Assembly (NCBI GenBank): GCA_022447225.1
Contig: JAKVAZ010000001.1
Location: 527,824 to 591,823 of the forward strand
From: Fuerstiella sp.
GTDB lineage: Bacteria > Planctomycetota > Planctomycetia > Planctomycetales > Planctomycetaceae
Length of the DNA stretch: 64,000 nucleotides
Direction: 5' to 3'
How positions within the stretch are numbered: position 1 is the stretch's first letter; every line of letters begins with the position of its first letter. A program made the position numbers and the translations under genes. The notes below the pieces were generated by a model, which worked only from the letters and a program-made list of their open reading frames with translations, searched no databases and was not told the origin of the DNA. Of the stretch, positions 47,979-57,939 are shown piece by piece.

Positions 47979-48771
47979 TCGTGTTCCTTTCGTGGATTCG
48001 AACAATGATCAGAATTTCCGAAACACTGCCGGATGAATTGCACAAAGTATCTGTCTGTTCATCGCATTCTCACAAGAGTGATGAACATTGTTATTCTCAA
48101 GGACGCTCTGTGTGTTTCGTAATGGGGCACCAACACCGGCAAAAATTGCTGGTTGCTTCAACGTGAATATGAGTTTCCCCGTGTGTGGTGCATGTCTGCT
48201 CAGTTGAACGCATTACCCGGTGATATTCGAAGTGCCCTGCCCTGCCCCTGCTTCACACCGTCTGTGGAAAATATTCGGGTCTCGCCATGACACAGGCCTG
48301 TAAATTGAGTGCACCGGGTATTCGCAGCAAAAGTGATCCAGGATTGAGCCCGGCTGTTGCATGTTCCTTAAATTGCCCAATTACTCAGTTTTGCTTTTTC
48401 GATTTGACGGATACCTGCCGAATCTGCCGATTCAGTAGGATTCGGTATTCTTCATTCCGTCGGCTGCGTGAACTTAGGCAAAAAATGCAGATCGTGGCTG
48501 ACAAATGGGGGTTGCTGCCGAGAAGCAGTCTGCGATATCAATCTGCGTTAACTCTTCCGTCTCTCTCATCTCTTTAAGGAAGAGTAAGACCGAACCGGGC
48601 GACTCCACCCGTTCGTGAATACGGGCGTCTGTGAACTGAAAGAACTGCACAGTGATTCTCCGCCTTCCGGATTCACATACAGCGATTTTCGCGCCTGTGG
48701 TTACACGAGACCTTGAGGAATTCAATGGTTTCGCCGACCGGGCGAGTCGGGAACGGGAACCGCGGGGCGGC
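47979..48771. other. Long divergent intergenic region upstream of the exopolysaccharide genes
   Basis: About 790 bases that should carry the promoters of both flanking genes. Open frames here (for example 48287-48577) lack ribosome sites and family resemblance. Two repeats are visible: GTTCATC/GATGAAC at 48057-48086, with an inner CTC-ACAA-GAG stem, and a perfect 8-bp ACTCTTCC/GGAAGAGT with a 19-base loop at 48551-48585. Confidence 0.45.
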
Positions 48772-49827
48772 ATGCCGGCCGGCTTTGTCGTCGTGGCTTC
48801 CATCGTCAGCTGTCTGTTCCTGACCGGTTGCGCCCACAACACGTATTCCGTTAGTTCAATGCCGAAGAAATATGCTGCTCGACCGGTTTCCGACTATTCC
48901 TTACTGAATCTCACGGCGTATGCCCGCCCAATCGCCGGACCGAACGAGATTCGTGAAGGAGATCGACTGGAGGTCTCGCTGCATTCGGGTTTTGGTAACG
49001 CAGACGGCGTTGAGAAGTGGCCGGTTGGCGTGAATGATGAAGGTGTCGCTCATTTGCCGAATATCGGTCCGATCAGACTCGTGGGCCTCACCCGTGCCCA
49101 GGCGGAACAGACAATTGTGAAAGAGAGCATCGCCCGAGACGTTTATCTCACGCCTGCTGTCGACCTGAAACTGGAGGGCCGCAGACTCAACTCCGTTGTT
49201 GTCTCAGGTGGTATCGATGCTCCGGGAATTCTCGAATTTCCTGAGTCGAGTCTGACGCTGGCGGACGTGATTGTCCGGTCCGGTGGTCTCACGAAAGCTG
49301 CGACGGGGCAGGTGACTGTGAATCGGGCGGAGTCACACTGGGATAGAGGAGACCACCTGACGACGGTGAGTCAAACGGAAAACGTTGGTGAATCTATTAG
49401 TGTCAATCTGGCAACCACGTCTGCTGCAGAACTGGCAGCCACACAAATCCCGCCGGGTGCCACGATTACATTTGAGCAGGTACCTGCACGAACTATTCGG
49501 ATCATTGGCGTTATAAGAGACCGCGAACTGGAGATTCCGCCCGGACGAAATATCCGGCTGCTTGATGCGCTGGCGCTCGCGGGAGGTCCAACCTATTCAT
49601 CCTGGGTTTCAAACCGGGTCGACATCATTCGGCGGGTACCGGGCAAAGATGAAACCATACGTATCCGGGCTTTGATCCGTCAGGCAAAGAAACACGACGA
49701 ACAGAATCTATTACTGGCTCCCGATGACATTGTGAGCGTGGAAGAAAATCTGATCACGTTTACGTTGTCGACACTGGGCGGTCTTACCGGTCTTGCAAAC
49801 ACAGCGCGCGTAGCCACATTGCCGTAA
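48772..49827 (+). CDS. Polysaccharide biosynthesis/export lipoprotein (Wza-like)
   Basis: Outer-membrane polysaccharide export protein of 351 residues from the chosen start. Signal sequence MPAGFVVVASIVSCLFLTGC carries a lipobox with C20. Next is the export domain (NEIREGDRLEVSLHSGFG, VNDEGVAHLPNIGPIRLVGL) and two SLBB-type domains (VVVSGGIDAPGILEF; TIRIIGVIRDRELEIPPG). The signal sequence lacks basic residues, so a start further upstream (GTG 48652) remains possible. It is first in the probable operon with the tyrosine kinase, polymerase/ligase and sugar transferase genes and should form the outer-membrane exit channel. Confidence 0.86.
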   Translation: MPAGFVVVASIVSCLFLTGCAHNTYSVSSMPKKYAARPVSDYSLLNLTAYARPIAGPNEIREGDRLEVSLHSGFGNADGVEKWPVGVNDEGVAHLPNIGPIRLVGLTRAQAEQTIVKESIARDVYLTPAVDLKLEGRRLNSVVVSGGIDAPGILEFPESSLTLADVIVRSGGLTKAATGQVTVNRAESHWDRGDHLTTVSQTENVGESISVNLATTSAAELAATQIPPGATITFEQVPARTIRIIGVIRDRELEIPPGRNIRLLDALALAGGPTYSSWVSNRVDIIRRVPGKDETIRIRALIRQAKKHDEQNLLLAPDDIVSVEENLITFTLSTLGGLTGLANTARVATLP

Positions 49828-49870
49828 TCTGCCCCAATCACAATTCGACCAGATTTTATTTTCCGCACTC

Positions 49871-52261
49871 ATGTCTGACCGAACTCAGCAAATATTGGAC
49901 AACGAATTCTACGGTTTCGAGCAGTCCGACAGCACATCCGCTCAGCAGACACTGCAGACAGTACTGCGTTTTCTTCGGATGGTAGTGCGGCATCGTGCGA
50001 TTGTCTTTGGATTTGTCGCCGTTGCCGTTTTCATCGGCGTGGTACATTTCAAACGCACGCCGAAAACCTATATGGCGTCGGCTTCGATGATGATTCGTCA
50101 CTTCATGACCGATGGCGACGAACAGGCGATTCTTGCCAGACGTGAGCTGATGAAAGGCTACCGTCAACTGCTCGTCAGTGATTCGGTACTCAGTGATGCG
50201 GTCCGGAATCTGACATCGCTGCCGCCGGAACTTCAGGGAGTGTCCCCGACTGAACTACCGGGGCGATTACGTGAGATGCTGGATGTTAAGTTCGATTCCA
50301 ATCAGAACTTTGTCGAGCTCAGCTATCATTCGCAGGATCCCGAATCGACCGCCGCTGTGATTGAAGCAGTCATTGCAGCGTCGCAAAGCTTCATCTCACG
50401 TGACCGCGGTGAACTCGCGAATGAACTGATGGTTCGTCTGGAGGCACAAAGCAGGGATGTAGCCGGGCAATTGCAGTTAAAGGGGCAACAGCTTCTTGCT
50501 GCTCGTAAGGCATCCGGAGACATCAGCACTGTTAACGGCACCGAAGAATCTCATCCAACCGTCAAAAGGGTGAACGAGTTAAGTAGTCAGCTGACAACGT
50601 CGCAAAGTCGTATTGTGAAACTGAAATCCACCATGCGCACGATCCGGTCACTGGCGTCAAACTCTCAGGATCTGTCGCCGGTGATGCCGATGCTGCAGGA
50701 GCTGGTTGGCCCGGAGCTCATCAAACAGATTCCTGGAATGCAGGGAGTTCCGCCGGAAACGATCAGAGAACTTGAAAATTCACTGCATGACGTCGAGGCT
50801 GAAATATCAGTACGCAGGGTCAACCTGGGGCTGAATCATCCGGAAATCAGACAGCGTATTGTCAAACGGGACCAATTGCAGAAACGCCTAAACGCAACAC
50901 ATCAAACAAACAGAAATCGTCTTGAAGGTCGAGGCAATGATCCACAGGTGGCCCAATGGATGGTCAATACTATATACGCTGAGCTCAACAGTACTCTGGA
51001 GCTGAAGAGAGGGCTGGAAAGCGAGTACTCCACTGCAGCGGAGGCTGCGCAGAAACTCAATGCGGATCTTGCTGATGTCCGCATGGCGGAACATGAGGTC
51101 AAGACCCTTCACGAGCAGCTTTCAACTTTGCAAAGTCGTCTGAAGTCGATCGATGTCTCGAAATCTGACGAAGACTTTCGTGTTGTGGTGTTAACGGACC
51201 CTTTGGTTCCTGCTAAGCCGGTGGCCCCGGTGTTGTCTCGTAGTCTGGCAATCAGCATCATTTTTGGACTCTTCGCATCGTTTGCCGTGATCTACGTGAT
51301 TGATCTGGTCGACGACCGACTTCGATCTCCCGAGGATGTTCAAAGTCAGCTGGGGCTGCCTCTGCTGGGGATCATCCGACCGCTGCCCGAGGACCAGGTT
51401 GCAGAACACCCGATTTACGTTCATGCGTATCCGCTTACGGTCCAGACAGAATGTTTTCGAACGGTTCGTACGTCGATCAGTCTTGCCGAACCCGAAACGA
51501 AGTGTCTGGCCATTACCAGCAGTGAGCAAAGTGAGGGTAAGACAACATTCACAGCCAATCTGGCGGCGACGTTTACTCAGACCGGCAGTCGTACGTTGCT
51601 GATAGACGCTGATATGCGACGCCCCGGTCTGTCGAAGCTGCTGGAAATTCGGGGCAAAGGAGGCCTCTCTGAAATTTTGCGGGCCGGCGAAAATGTTCCG
51701 GAAATGTGCAGGGAACGAATCATTCCCACCGAAGCTCCGGGTCTGGATGTTCTTCCCTGCGGTCCACGAATGATGAATGCAGGTGTACTACTTTCGAGGC
51801 CATCTCTGGCCGCAATACTGGACTGGGCTGTGTCAGAATACGATCAGGTTTTAGTTGACTGTCCGCCTACGTTACCTGTCAGTGATGCATCGATTGTTGG
51901 TAATTATGTCGACGGTATGCTGTTTCTGCTGAATCCGGACAAAACACACCGCCGCAGTGCACTCAGAGCCGTCGATCAACTGCGTTCCGTAGGGATGAAT
52001 CTCGTTGGTGTTATCACCAATACTTCCAGCGAAGTACATGCCGGTGCCTACGAATACGGATACGGATACGGTCAGGAATACACATACGGGCATGATGAAC
52101 ACGACGACGAAAATTTTTCCGAAGTTGAAGACGACGTCGTGGCCGGGGCAAGCTTTAAAGTGATGGACACCAGTCCGAAAGCCTACTCGTTATTGTCTGG
52201 TTCCATGCGAGAGGATTCCGGCCGGGAAACTCTCGGGGACCCCGAGAGAAAGGCTGCCTGA
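49871..52261 (+). CDS. Polysaccharide co-polymerase / tyrosine kinase (Wzc-like)
   Basis: Inner-membrane BY-kinase of 796 residues. The Wzz part has two membrane segments (about 36-55 and 456-476) around a long coiled-coil periplasmic region rich in Leu, Glu and Gln (residues 180-440). The cytoplasmic kinase has Walker A SSEQSEGKTTF (about 548-558), Walker A' LLIDADMRRPG and Walker B VLVDCPP. After it comes a tyrosine cluster (about 727-740, YEYGYGYGQEYTYG) typical of autophosphorylation tails. It controls chain length and export together with the Wza-like protein whose gene ends 43 bases upstream. Confidence 0.9.
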   Translation: MSDRTQQILDNEFYGFEQSDSTSAQQTLQTVLRFLRMVVRHRAIVFGFVAVAVFIGVVHFKRTPKTYMASASMMIRHFMTDGDEQAILARRELMKGYRQLLVSDSVLSDAVRNLTSLPPELQGVSPTELPGRLREMLDVKFDSNQNFVELSYHSQDPESTAAVIEAVIAASQSFISRDRGELANELMVRLEAQSRDVAGQLQLKGQQLLAARKASGDISTVNGTEESHPTVKRVNELSSQLTTSQSRIVKLKSTMRTIRSLASNSQDLSPVMPMLQELVGPELIKQIPGMQGVPPETIRELENSLHDVEAEISVRRVNLGLNHPEIRQRIVKRDQLQKRLNATHQTNRNRLEGRGNDPQVAQWMVNTIYAELNSTLELKRGLESEYSTAAEAAQKLNADLADVRMAEHEVKTLHEQLSTLQSRLKSIDVSKSDEDFRVVVLTDPLVPAKPVAPVLSRSLAISIIFGLFASFAVIYVIDLVDDRLRSPEDVQSQLGLPLLGIIRPLPEDQVAEHPIYVHAYPLTVQTECFRTVRTSISLAEPETKCLAITSSEQSEGKTTFTANLAATFTQTGSRTLLIDADMRRPGLSKLLEIRGKGGLSEILRAGENVPEMCRERIIPTEAPGLDVLPCGPRMMNAGVLLSRPSLAAILDWAVSEYDQVLVDCPPTLPVSDASIVGNYVDGMLFLLNPDKTHRRSALRAVDQLRSVGMNLVGVITNTSSEVHAGAYEYGYGYGQEYTYGHDEHDDENFSEVEDDVVAGASFKVMDTSPKAYSLLSGSMREDSGRETLGDPERKAA

Positions 52262-52264
52262 CAA

Positions 52265-55129
52265 ATGAGTGCCGGAGCTGCCATACATTCCGGTCGCCGG
52301 AGTCGAGTCCCGACCCCGGCTCTTAACCCTCACGAGTTGCTGCAGGTCAGGCTGCAACAGCTCTGTGATGCCGGGATTGCGATGAGCATATTTGTTGTGC
52401 CCCTTACCATGGCAGGACTTCGTGAATACGGCGTGGCGTTGTTCGTATTTTGCAGTTTTGTCGCGGGAATTGCCTGGGCTTCGCAACAATTGCTGTCTCC
52501 AGCATCGAATTCACCGGCTGCTGCGGCAGCTTCCATTGCGGCGCTGGCAATCGGGCTGGTCTGGCTGCAGTTCCAGCCGCTCCCCGATCATCTGTTAAGC
52601 AGATTATCTCCATTCAGTTTCCGTTTCCTGCCACTGTGGGGCTCTGCTGAAGGACGGATTTTGCATAGCCACGGATGGAATCGGATCTCCATGACCCCCG
52701 AGGCAACTCGATCGGGGTTCGTCCTGTTGCTGGCATACACCATTTTCTTCTTAACACTTTTGCAGCGTCTGCGCATTCAGCAAGATGTTGACCGTCTCAT
52801 CAAGATGATCGGGCTTTCTGCAGTGGCCATGGGAATCATCGGTATTGCCCAACTGGCGATCGGTGACGATCGTTTTCTGTGGATGATCGACCACCCAACG
52901 CGAACGGCCAGCTGGCCGGCCAAAGGAACGTTCACCAACCAAAACCACTTTGCGCACTTTCTGTCACTGGGAATCGGACCCCTGCTGTGGTGGTGGCAGT
53001 CCTTCGACCAGGAGAGCGAGCAAACGCACTCGCGGAAACGATCTCGCGGTGGCTCATCCATCCGAAACCGGTTATCCCGGCCGAACACGCGTTTTCCAGG
53101 AACAGAGTCCCGATGGCCCCGGCTTCTTATCGGCGTTGGGGTGGCCGTTCTTACCATTGGTGTTCTGTACAGCCTTTCCAGGGGTGGCATTGTTGTGTTT
53201 CTGATGGCAGCCACCATTGCGATGTTTGCGGCTGGTTGTAGCTGGAGATCTGTACTGCGACTGTTTGTCTCGCTATCTGTCTTTCTCGCGTTCGTGATCC
53301 TGGCATTTGGATTGGAACAAACCACGACTCGCTGGAATCAGGTTGTTCAGGCCGGCTCGATTGACGAACTCTCGCACGGACGCTGGGTACTCTGGTCGGC
53401 GCTGTCTCAGGCTGTTTCAGAATTCTGGCCGTCCGGTTCAGGTGTTGGCAGTCATGCCGACATCTACCCGATCTGGATGTCGGAACAATTCCATTTGCGA
53501 TTTTCACATGCCGAGTGTGGCTACCTGCAGATTCTGGTGGAAACGGGACTGCCCGGCTTGATGCTGCTTCTGGCGGGAATTGGACTGTGTGTGGCATGGT
53601 GCGTGCGCGGCTGGTCTGCGGGCACCACTCATCAGCGCCGGCGAATTCTTGCCCTGGCGGCAGGACTTACAGCCAGTGTTTTGCACTCGCTGGTTGATTT
53701 TGTCTGGTATATTCCTGGCTGCATGGTTCTGACTCTGGCGATTCTGGCGTGTGTTAGTCGCTGTAGTCACCTGGCGAGATCCGCGAAGCGACCTGGTATG
53801 CTTTCGCAAACACGCTTTGCCACCTTGCTGGCTGGAACCTTAATTGTGTGTGTACTTCCGGTCGGACATTTGTTTGCGGACACGATTCACAGAGATCTTA
53901 GTGCGACGCAGCACTGGAAATCATTTCACAACAGCATGAGAGAAATAGCCAAAGATTTCCGCCATGACAGAACGCTGACGCTGGATGATCGTCTGGAATT
54001 CCTGATTGGCACACTCGAACAATGCATACTGAAAAATCCATTTCATCACGAAGCACATGCGGCCCTCGCTCCTTTGTATCTGCAGCGGTTTGAAAAACGG
54101 AGCAAAGCCGGTGCAAATCAGATGACCCTGCAGGACGTTCGGGACACGGTACAGCAGGCCGAATTCCAATCGCACAGCGAGATACACGAATGGCTGGTTC
54201 GGGCTTTCGGCGACGATGTCAGGGATCTGCACAGAGCCACACAGGCAGCTCGCCTGGCACTTCAAAAACGTCCGTTGCGCGGCGAGTGCTACATTGTCCT
54301 GTCGGAAACCGCGTTTCTTGCCGGAGCTTCGCGGGAGGAACCGGAGGCCGTTGTTGATCAGGCGGTCCGGGTGAGGCCTCATGAACCCCGAGTACTGTAT
54401 GCGGCCGGGCTGCTGGAAAATGATTCGAATAATGAAAAATCTGCGTGGAAATTTTGGCGACACGCAGCTGCTCTTGATTCCGGAATCGCACGGCGGATTG
54501 TGAGTCGTTTCGTTGACCGAATGCCGCTTGACCGGCTAATCAAACGATTATCACCGGACAGAATGACTTACCGGATTGTCTACGACGTATTCCGTCGCAA
54601 CAAGCGCTCAGAGCAGCAGAAGATAATTGCCACTGCCTTTGCAAATGATCATCTGAAATTACTCAGGCAGGACGAAGAGGGCACGGCAGCTGATTTCAGA
54701 TTCTATGCGACAATGCTGGATGATGCTGAATATTATCGGGATGCTCTCTGGTGCCTCAGACAGGCTGTAAGAAAGCAGCCGGAATACCTGCCGACAAGAC
54801 GCCTGCTGGTCCGGGCCCTTATCACCCAGGGACTACTCGAAGATGCACAACGTGAACTAAACTGGCTGCGTGTGCGCCGGCCCAAAGATCAGCAAATTAC
54901 AAAATTGGTCAATGATGTTGAATCCCGACTGACGACGCGGCGCTCATCACCGGGTCGGACCAGTCACGTACGAATTCCCACACCCTTAAGTTTCGAGACA
55001 GTGCCAGGCACGGCGGTGTCTCACACGGGTTTCGCGTCGCCTGAATCTTTACGCCCTGCCACACCTGCGATTACGTCACAATTTATAGTTCCCCGGTCAC
55101 CAGGTGACTCCATCAACCGTCAAAACTGA
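52265..55129 (+). CDS. O-antigen ligase/polymerase-like membrane protein with C-terminal repeat region
   Basis: A 954-residue protein. The first half has about 11-12 hydrophobic segments with the Wzy/WaaL pattern: TNQNHFAHFLSLGIGP, YSLSRGGIVVFLMA, and the large periplasmic loop with GRWVLWSALSQAV and GVGSHADIYP that holds the conserved Arg/His residues. The second half (about 560-930) is helical with tetratricopeptide-like spacing (EAHAALAPLYLQRF, LPTRRLLVRALITQGLLEDAQ). Members ligate or polymerise glycan repeats on the periplasmic face. The gene starts 3 bases after the kinase stop, so it is translated with the kinase. The TPR tail may recruit partners. Confidence 0.86.
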   Translation: MSAGAAIHSGRRSRVPTPALNPHELLQVRLQQLCDAGIAMSIFVVPLTMAGLREYGVALFVFCSFVAGIAWASQQLLSPASNSPAAAAASIAALAIGLVWLQFQPLPDHLLSRLSPFSFRFLPLWGSAEGRILHSHGWNRISMTPEATRSGFVLLLAYTIFFLTLLQRLRIQQDVDRLIKMIGLSAVAMGIIGIAQLAIGDDRFLWMIDHPTRTASWPAKGTFTNQNHFAHFLSLGIGPLLWWWQSFDQESEQTHSRKRSRGGSSIRNRLSRPNTRFPGTESRWPRLLIGVGVAVLTIGVLYSLSRGGIVVFLMAATIAMFAAGCSWRSVLRLFVSLSVFLAFVILAFGLEQTTTRWNQVVQAGSIDELSHGRWVLWSALSQAVSEFWPSGSGVGSHADIYPIWMSEQFHLRFSHAECGYLQILVETGLPGLMLLLAGIGLCVAWCVRGWSAGTTHQRRRILALAAGLTASVLHSLVDFVWYIPGCMVLTLAILACVSRCSHLARSAKRPGMLSQTRFATLLAGTLIVCVLPVGHLFADTIHRDLSATQHWKSFHNSMREIAKDFRHDRTLTLDDRLEFLIGTLEQCILKNPFHHEAHAALAPLYLQRFEKRSKAGANQMTLQDVRDTVQQAEFQSHSEIHEWLVRAFGDDVRDLHRATQAARLALQKRPLRGECYIVLSETAFLAGASREEPEAVVDQAVRVRPHEPRVLYAAGLLENDSNNEKSAWKFWRHAAALDSGIARRIVSRFVDRMPLDRLIKRLSPDRMTYRIVYDVFRRNKRSEQQKIIATAFANDHLKLLRQDEEGTAADFRFYATMLDDAEYYRDALWCLRQAVRKQPEYLPTRRLLVRALITQGLLEDAQRELNWLRVRRPKDQQITKLVNDVESRLTTRRSSPGRTSHVRIPTPLSFETVPGTAVSHTGFASPESLRPATPAITSQFIVPRSPGDSINRQN

Positions 55130-55268
55130 CCGTCCGTTCAAGGCTTCAGTTCCTGAAAACCGACCGAATTCAACCGGATCGCCAACAGTCAAAACCGAAA
55201 ACATATTTCAGCCTGGAGTCTGCCTGATATGAGATCCGGCAGGGGCCAGGAATTGAAAAGGATGAATC

Positions 55269-56828
55269 ATGCTCACGGATCGCGCAGAAGGATTGATGCG
55301 ATTTTGCCGTGTCATCAAATATGCTGTGGTTGCGGTCAGTTGCCTGGCAACGGCCTGTCTGACAGCAACGAATGTTGATTTCATGACAGCGATCCACGCA
55401 GCTTTGCTGCCGACGTTGATGATGTTTTTTGCACAACTCGGGTGTGGTCCATCGTGGTTCACATGGAGTCGTATGCATTTTCAGCGGCCCTTCTCGGCTT
55501 CTGTTGGAATGACAGCACTGGATACTGTTCCCGTCGGGCTGGTCCTCCTTGCTGTATGGTCTCTGATGCCGACACAATCCGGTCGTATCGTTCCTTTCTG
55601 GCCCTGCTTTCTGAGCGCCGTTACGACCCTGCTGTTACTCAACCGGTTTCTGCCCGTAGTTCTGTCAATGCTGATGTTTCGCAGAATCCGGCGTCCGCGG
55701 ATTCTGGTCCTGGGGCCGGTCGGTGCCAGACAGGTCGTTCGTCGTCAGTTGGATCCGGCTCAGTTCGTTGGGCTCGAAATCATTGAAAGGGAAGCTGTCG
55801 ACGAGACCGGCGGTCTGCGTCTTTTTAACCCTGAAGAAGAAGTCACGGTCTGTGAATCAAAGGTCATTCCCATTCACAGTCGCATCGATCAGCCTGGGTC
55901 GCCTCATGCCGTTGATCGAGTGATTTTAGTATGCAGGGACGCCGGTAATGAGTCGATGAAGCTGCAAAATAAGATTCATCGTCGCTGTGAAGCCGCAGGA
56001 CTGCCACTTGCGGTTTATACTCTGCATCAATCGACTCTGCATCAATTCATGATACCGATTTCCGGTGATTCGCTGTCGACGTTACCCGCCGGTCAGGAGC
56101 CGCTGCAGAATCCGGTCAACCAGGCAATCAAACGCGGCCTGGACATTCTGATTTCTGTCCCCTTCGCTGTTTTGGCGCTGCCGCTACTGTGTCTCCTGGT
56201 TCGACTTATCCATCGGGTTCAGTCGCCGGGACCTTTATTTTACCGGCAGGAACGTTGCGGGAAAAACGGCTCCCCCTTTCACATTTTTAAGTTTCGGACG
56301 ATGCATGTTCCCAAACCTGGACAGACGGATCTGGAAGACAATCCATCGCCCCGAATCTTTCAGCTTGGTGCTATTCTGCGGGACTCCCGACTGGACGAAA
56401 TCCCTCAGTTTCTCAATGTGCTGGCCGGCACGATGAGTATCGTGGGACCTCGGGCTCACCATGCACAGGACCGCATCAAATTCAGCCAGCAGGTTCCGCG
56501 GTATCCGATGAGAATGCAGGTCAAACCTGGAATTACAGGACCGGCTCAATACAGGGAATACTGCGGTGTATTTCGGCGTGACAACGTGGAATCACGCGTT
56601 GTCTGCGACCTTGAATACATCAATCAGTGGTCCATCCAGTCTGACTTAGGACTGATATTTAAGACTGGCAGGGTGATTGCTGAATCGCTGATGCTTGCCA
56701 TCGTCCGCAAATTTGAGGATCGAGTCACAACATCGGCACCGTTAGCTGTGCCCGGTCATCCCGTCATTGATGCGGTCAGTGAAGGTGACTCGTTCCAAAA
56801 AACGTCCTCACAGCGGTCGGCTGCTTGA
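55269..56828 (+). CDS. Polyprenyl-phosphate sugar-1-phosphate transferase (exopolysaccharide initiating enzyme)
   Basis: Bacterial sugar transferase of 519 residues that loads the first sugar on undecaprenyl phosphate. The first part has four hydrophobic segments (YAVVAVSCLATACLTATN to LLLLNRFLPVVLSM), a CoA-binding-like middle domain, then the catalytic module: the reentrant segment LDILISVPFAVLALPLLCLL, FYRQERCGKNG, FKFRTMH (near 340), and the DEIPQFLNVLAGTMSIVGPRA region, with the conserved Asp-Glu and Arg. It is the last gene of the exopolysaccharide unit, 139 bases after the polymerase/ligase. Confidence 0.9.
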   Translation: MLTDRAEGLMRFCRVIKYAVVAVSCLATACLTATNVDFMTAIHAALLPTLMMFFAQLGCGPSWFTWSRMHFQRPFSASVGMTALDTVPVGLVLLAVWSLMPTQSGRIVPFWPCFLSAVTTLLLLNRFLPVVLSMLMFRRIRRPRILVLGPVGARQVVRRQLDPAQFVGLEIIEREAVDETGGLRLFNPEEEVTVCESKVIPIHSRIDQPGSPHAVDRVILVCRDAGNESMKLQNKIHRRCEAAGLPLAVYTLHQSTLHQFMIPISGDSLSTLPAGQEPLQNPVNQAIKRGLDILISVPFAVLALPLLCLLVRLIHRVQSPGPLFYRQERCGKNGSPFHIFKFRTMHVPKPGQTDLEDNPSPRIFQLGAILRDSRLDEIPQFLNVLAGTMSIVGPRAHHAQDRIKFSQQVPRYPMRMQVKPGITGPAQYREYCGVFRRDNVESRVVCDLEYINQWSIQSDLGLIFKTGRVIAESLMLAIVRKFEDRVTTSAPLAVPGHPVIDAVSEGDSFQKTSSQRSAA

Positions 56829-56970
56829 TTCCGGCTGTCAGTAAAGAACCCGTTCGTACAGCCAGCATGGGAAGAAGACGGCTTTAGTTTGTACAGCCGA
56901 TATGTGATGCACTGTGTTTGCCTGTGCAGCCGACGGGGGATTGGATGAGTACCCGGCGATCCCGCCGGGT

Positions 56971-57288
56971 TTAACCTGGGTTCAGCGGTGTCTGTCGCGG
57001 CGGTTCGGGAGATTCCAGGATTGCAACCACGGTTTCGACAGCAGTTTTGGCATCTTTCCCCTGTGCCAACAGTGTCAGCGGGGCTCCGTGAGTCGCTGCA
57101 AGCAGCATCAGATCAGAGGCTGATCGTGCATCTGCCGGACGTCCATTGAACTCAATTTGAAACTGACAATCCAGATCACTGAGTGATTTTACAATGCGGG
57201 AAATGGGCGCAAGGTGTAACCCGTTGACGATGCCCAGCGTGATTTTACGAGTCACTTCTGACACAGTCTCCATCCTGACTATATTCAT
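56971..57288 (-). CDS. ptsH: Phosphocarrier protein HPr
   Basis: Small phosphocarrier of 105 residues. The phosphorylated histidine is H25 in NGLHLAPISRIV, and a serine-containing region ARSASDLMLLAA (S56-S58) lies where HPr kinase targets Ser46 in other bacteria. The N-terminus could be either M1 or M6 (MNIVR or METVSEV); the longer gives about 15 residues more than the usual 85-90. It is the last gene of an hpf-ptsN-ptsH group on the minus strand (about 100 and 66 base gaps). Enzyme I is encoded far away at 12999. Confidence 0.85.
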   Translation of the reverse strand: MNIVRMETVSEVTRKITLGIVNGLHLAPISRIVKSLSDLDCQFQIEFNGRPADARSASDLMLLAATHGAPLTLLAQGKDAKTAVETVVAILESPEPPRQTPLNPG

Positions 57289-57387
57289 ACCTGTATCTGT
57301 TAAGACTCAGCGAACCGTCCGCCAAAACCCGCTGCAGATGGTTCGCACGCCAGCATGAACACACAGAAGGATGAGACAGCGGAGGAG

Positions 57388-57873
57388 TTACTCTTCGGAA
57401 TCGTCGCCGTTGTCAATGTCGGCTTCTTCGAGATTGCTCCAGATTGCGGATGCCGTTTTAGCCTGACGCAGAAAACTGCAAAAATCCTGACCTCGGAGAT
57501 GGCGGGAAATATTTTCCAGTCCTCGCAGATGATCCCCGGGACGGTCCAGCGGTGATATCAGCAAAAACAGGATAAAGACCGACTCGCCATCCAGGCTGGC
57601 AAAATCGACACCGTCTTCACTGACAGCAACTGTTGCTACAAGTTCATTCACCGCCGGATGCTTGGTGTGAGGAACCGCAACACCGTTTCCGATTCCTGTC
57701 GACCCAAGCTCCTCCCGCTTCAGAACTGCAGCCACGACTTCATCTTCATCCTCCGATTTGATGGCACCGTTCATTTTCAGGCTGGCCACCATTTCTCGAA
57801 TCACGTCCTCTTTTGAGGACGCTTTGAGCTTTGGAATAATTGCGTCTTTGATAACGAATTCTGTCAGTTTCAT
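57388..57873 (-). CDS. ptsN: PTS IIA component, EIIA-Ntr type
   Basis: A 161-residue mannitol/fructose-type EIIA domain. The phosphohistidine is H69 in [10 protein letters not shown]. The pattern [14 protein letters not shown] before it and the C-terminal [18 protein letters not shown] are typical of nitrogen-PTS and fructose EIIA proteins. It stands alone without EIIB/EIIC membrane parts, as regulatory EIIA-Ntr does. By family knowledge it would receive phosphate from HPr and regulate partners rather than transport sugar. GGA lies 5-6 bases before ATG 57873. The tail ends acidic ([10 protein letters not shown]). Confidence 0.88.
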   Translation of the reverse strand: MKLTEFVIKDAIIPKLKASSKEDVIREMVASLKMNGAIKSEDEDEVVAAVLKREELGSTGIGNGVAVPHTKHPAVNELVATVAVSEDGVDFASLDGESVFILFLLISPLDRPGDHLRGLENISRHLRGQDFCSFLRQAKTASAIWSNLEEADIDNGDDSEE

Positions 57874-57939
57874 TTCGTTCCAGCTCTACGGCAGTCCCGG
57901 TTGTACATGTGTAGTGAATAGTTTGTCCCAAAGCTTCTT

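Noticed and set aside
48287-48577. 96-codon plus-strand ORF in the divergent region before the exopolysaccharide operon
   Set aside because: Cys/Arg/Ser-rich chance-like composition, no ribosome site and it spans the inverted repeat.
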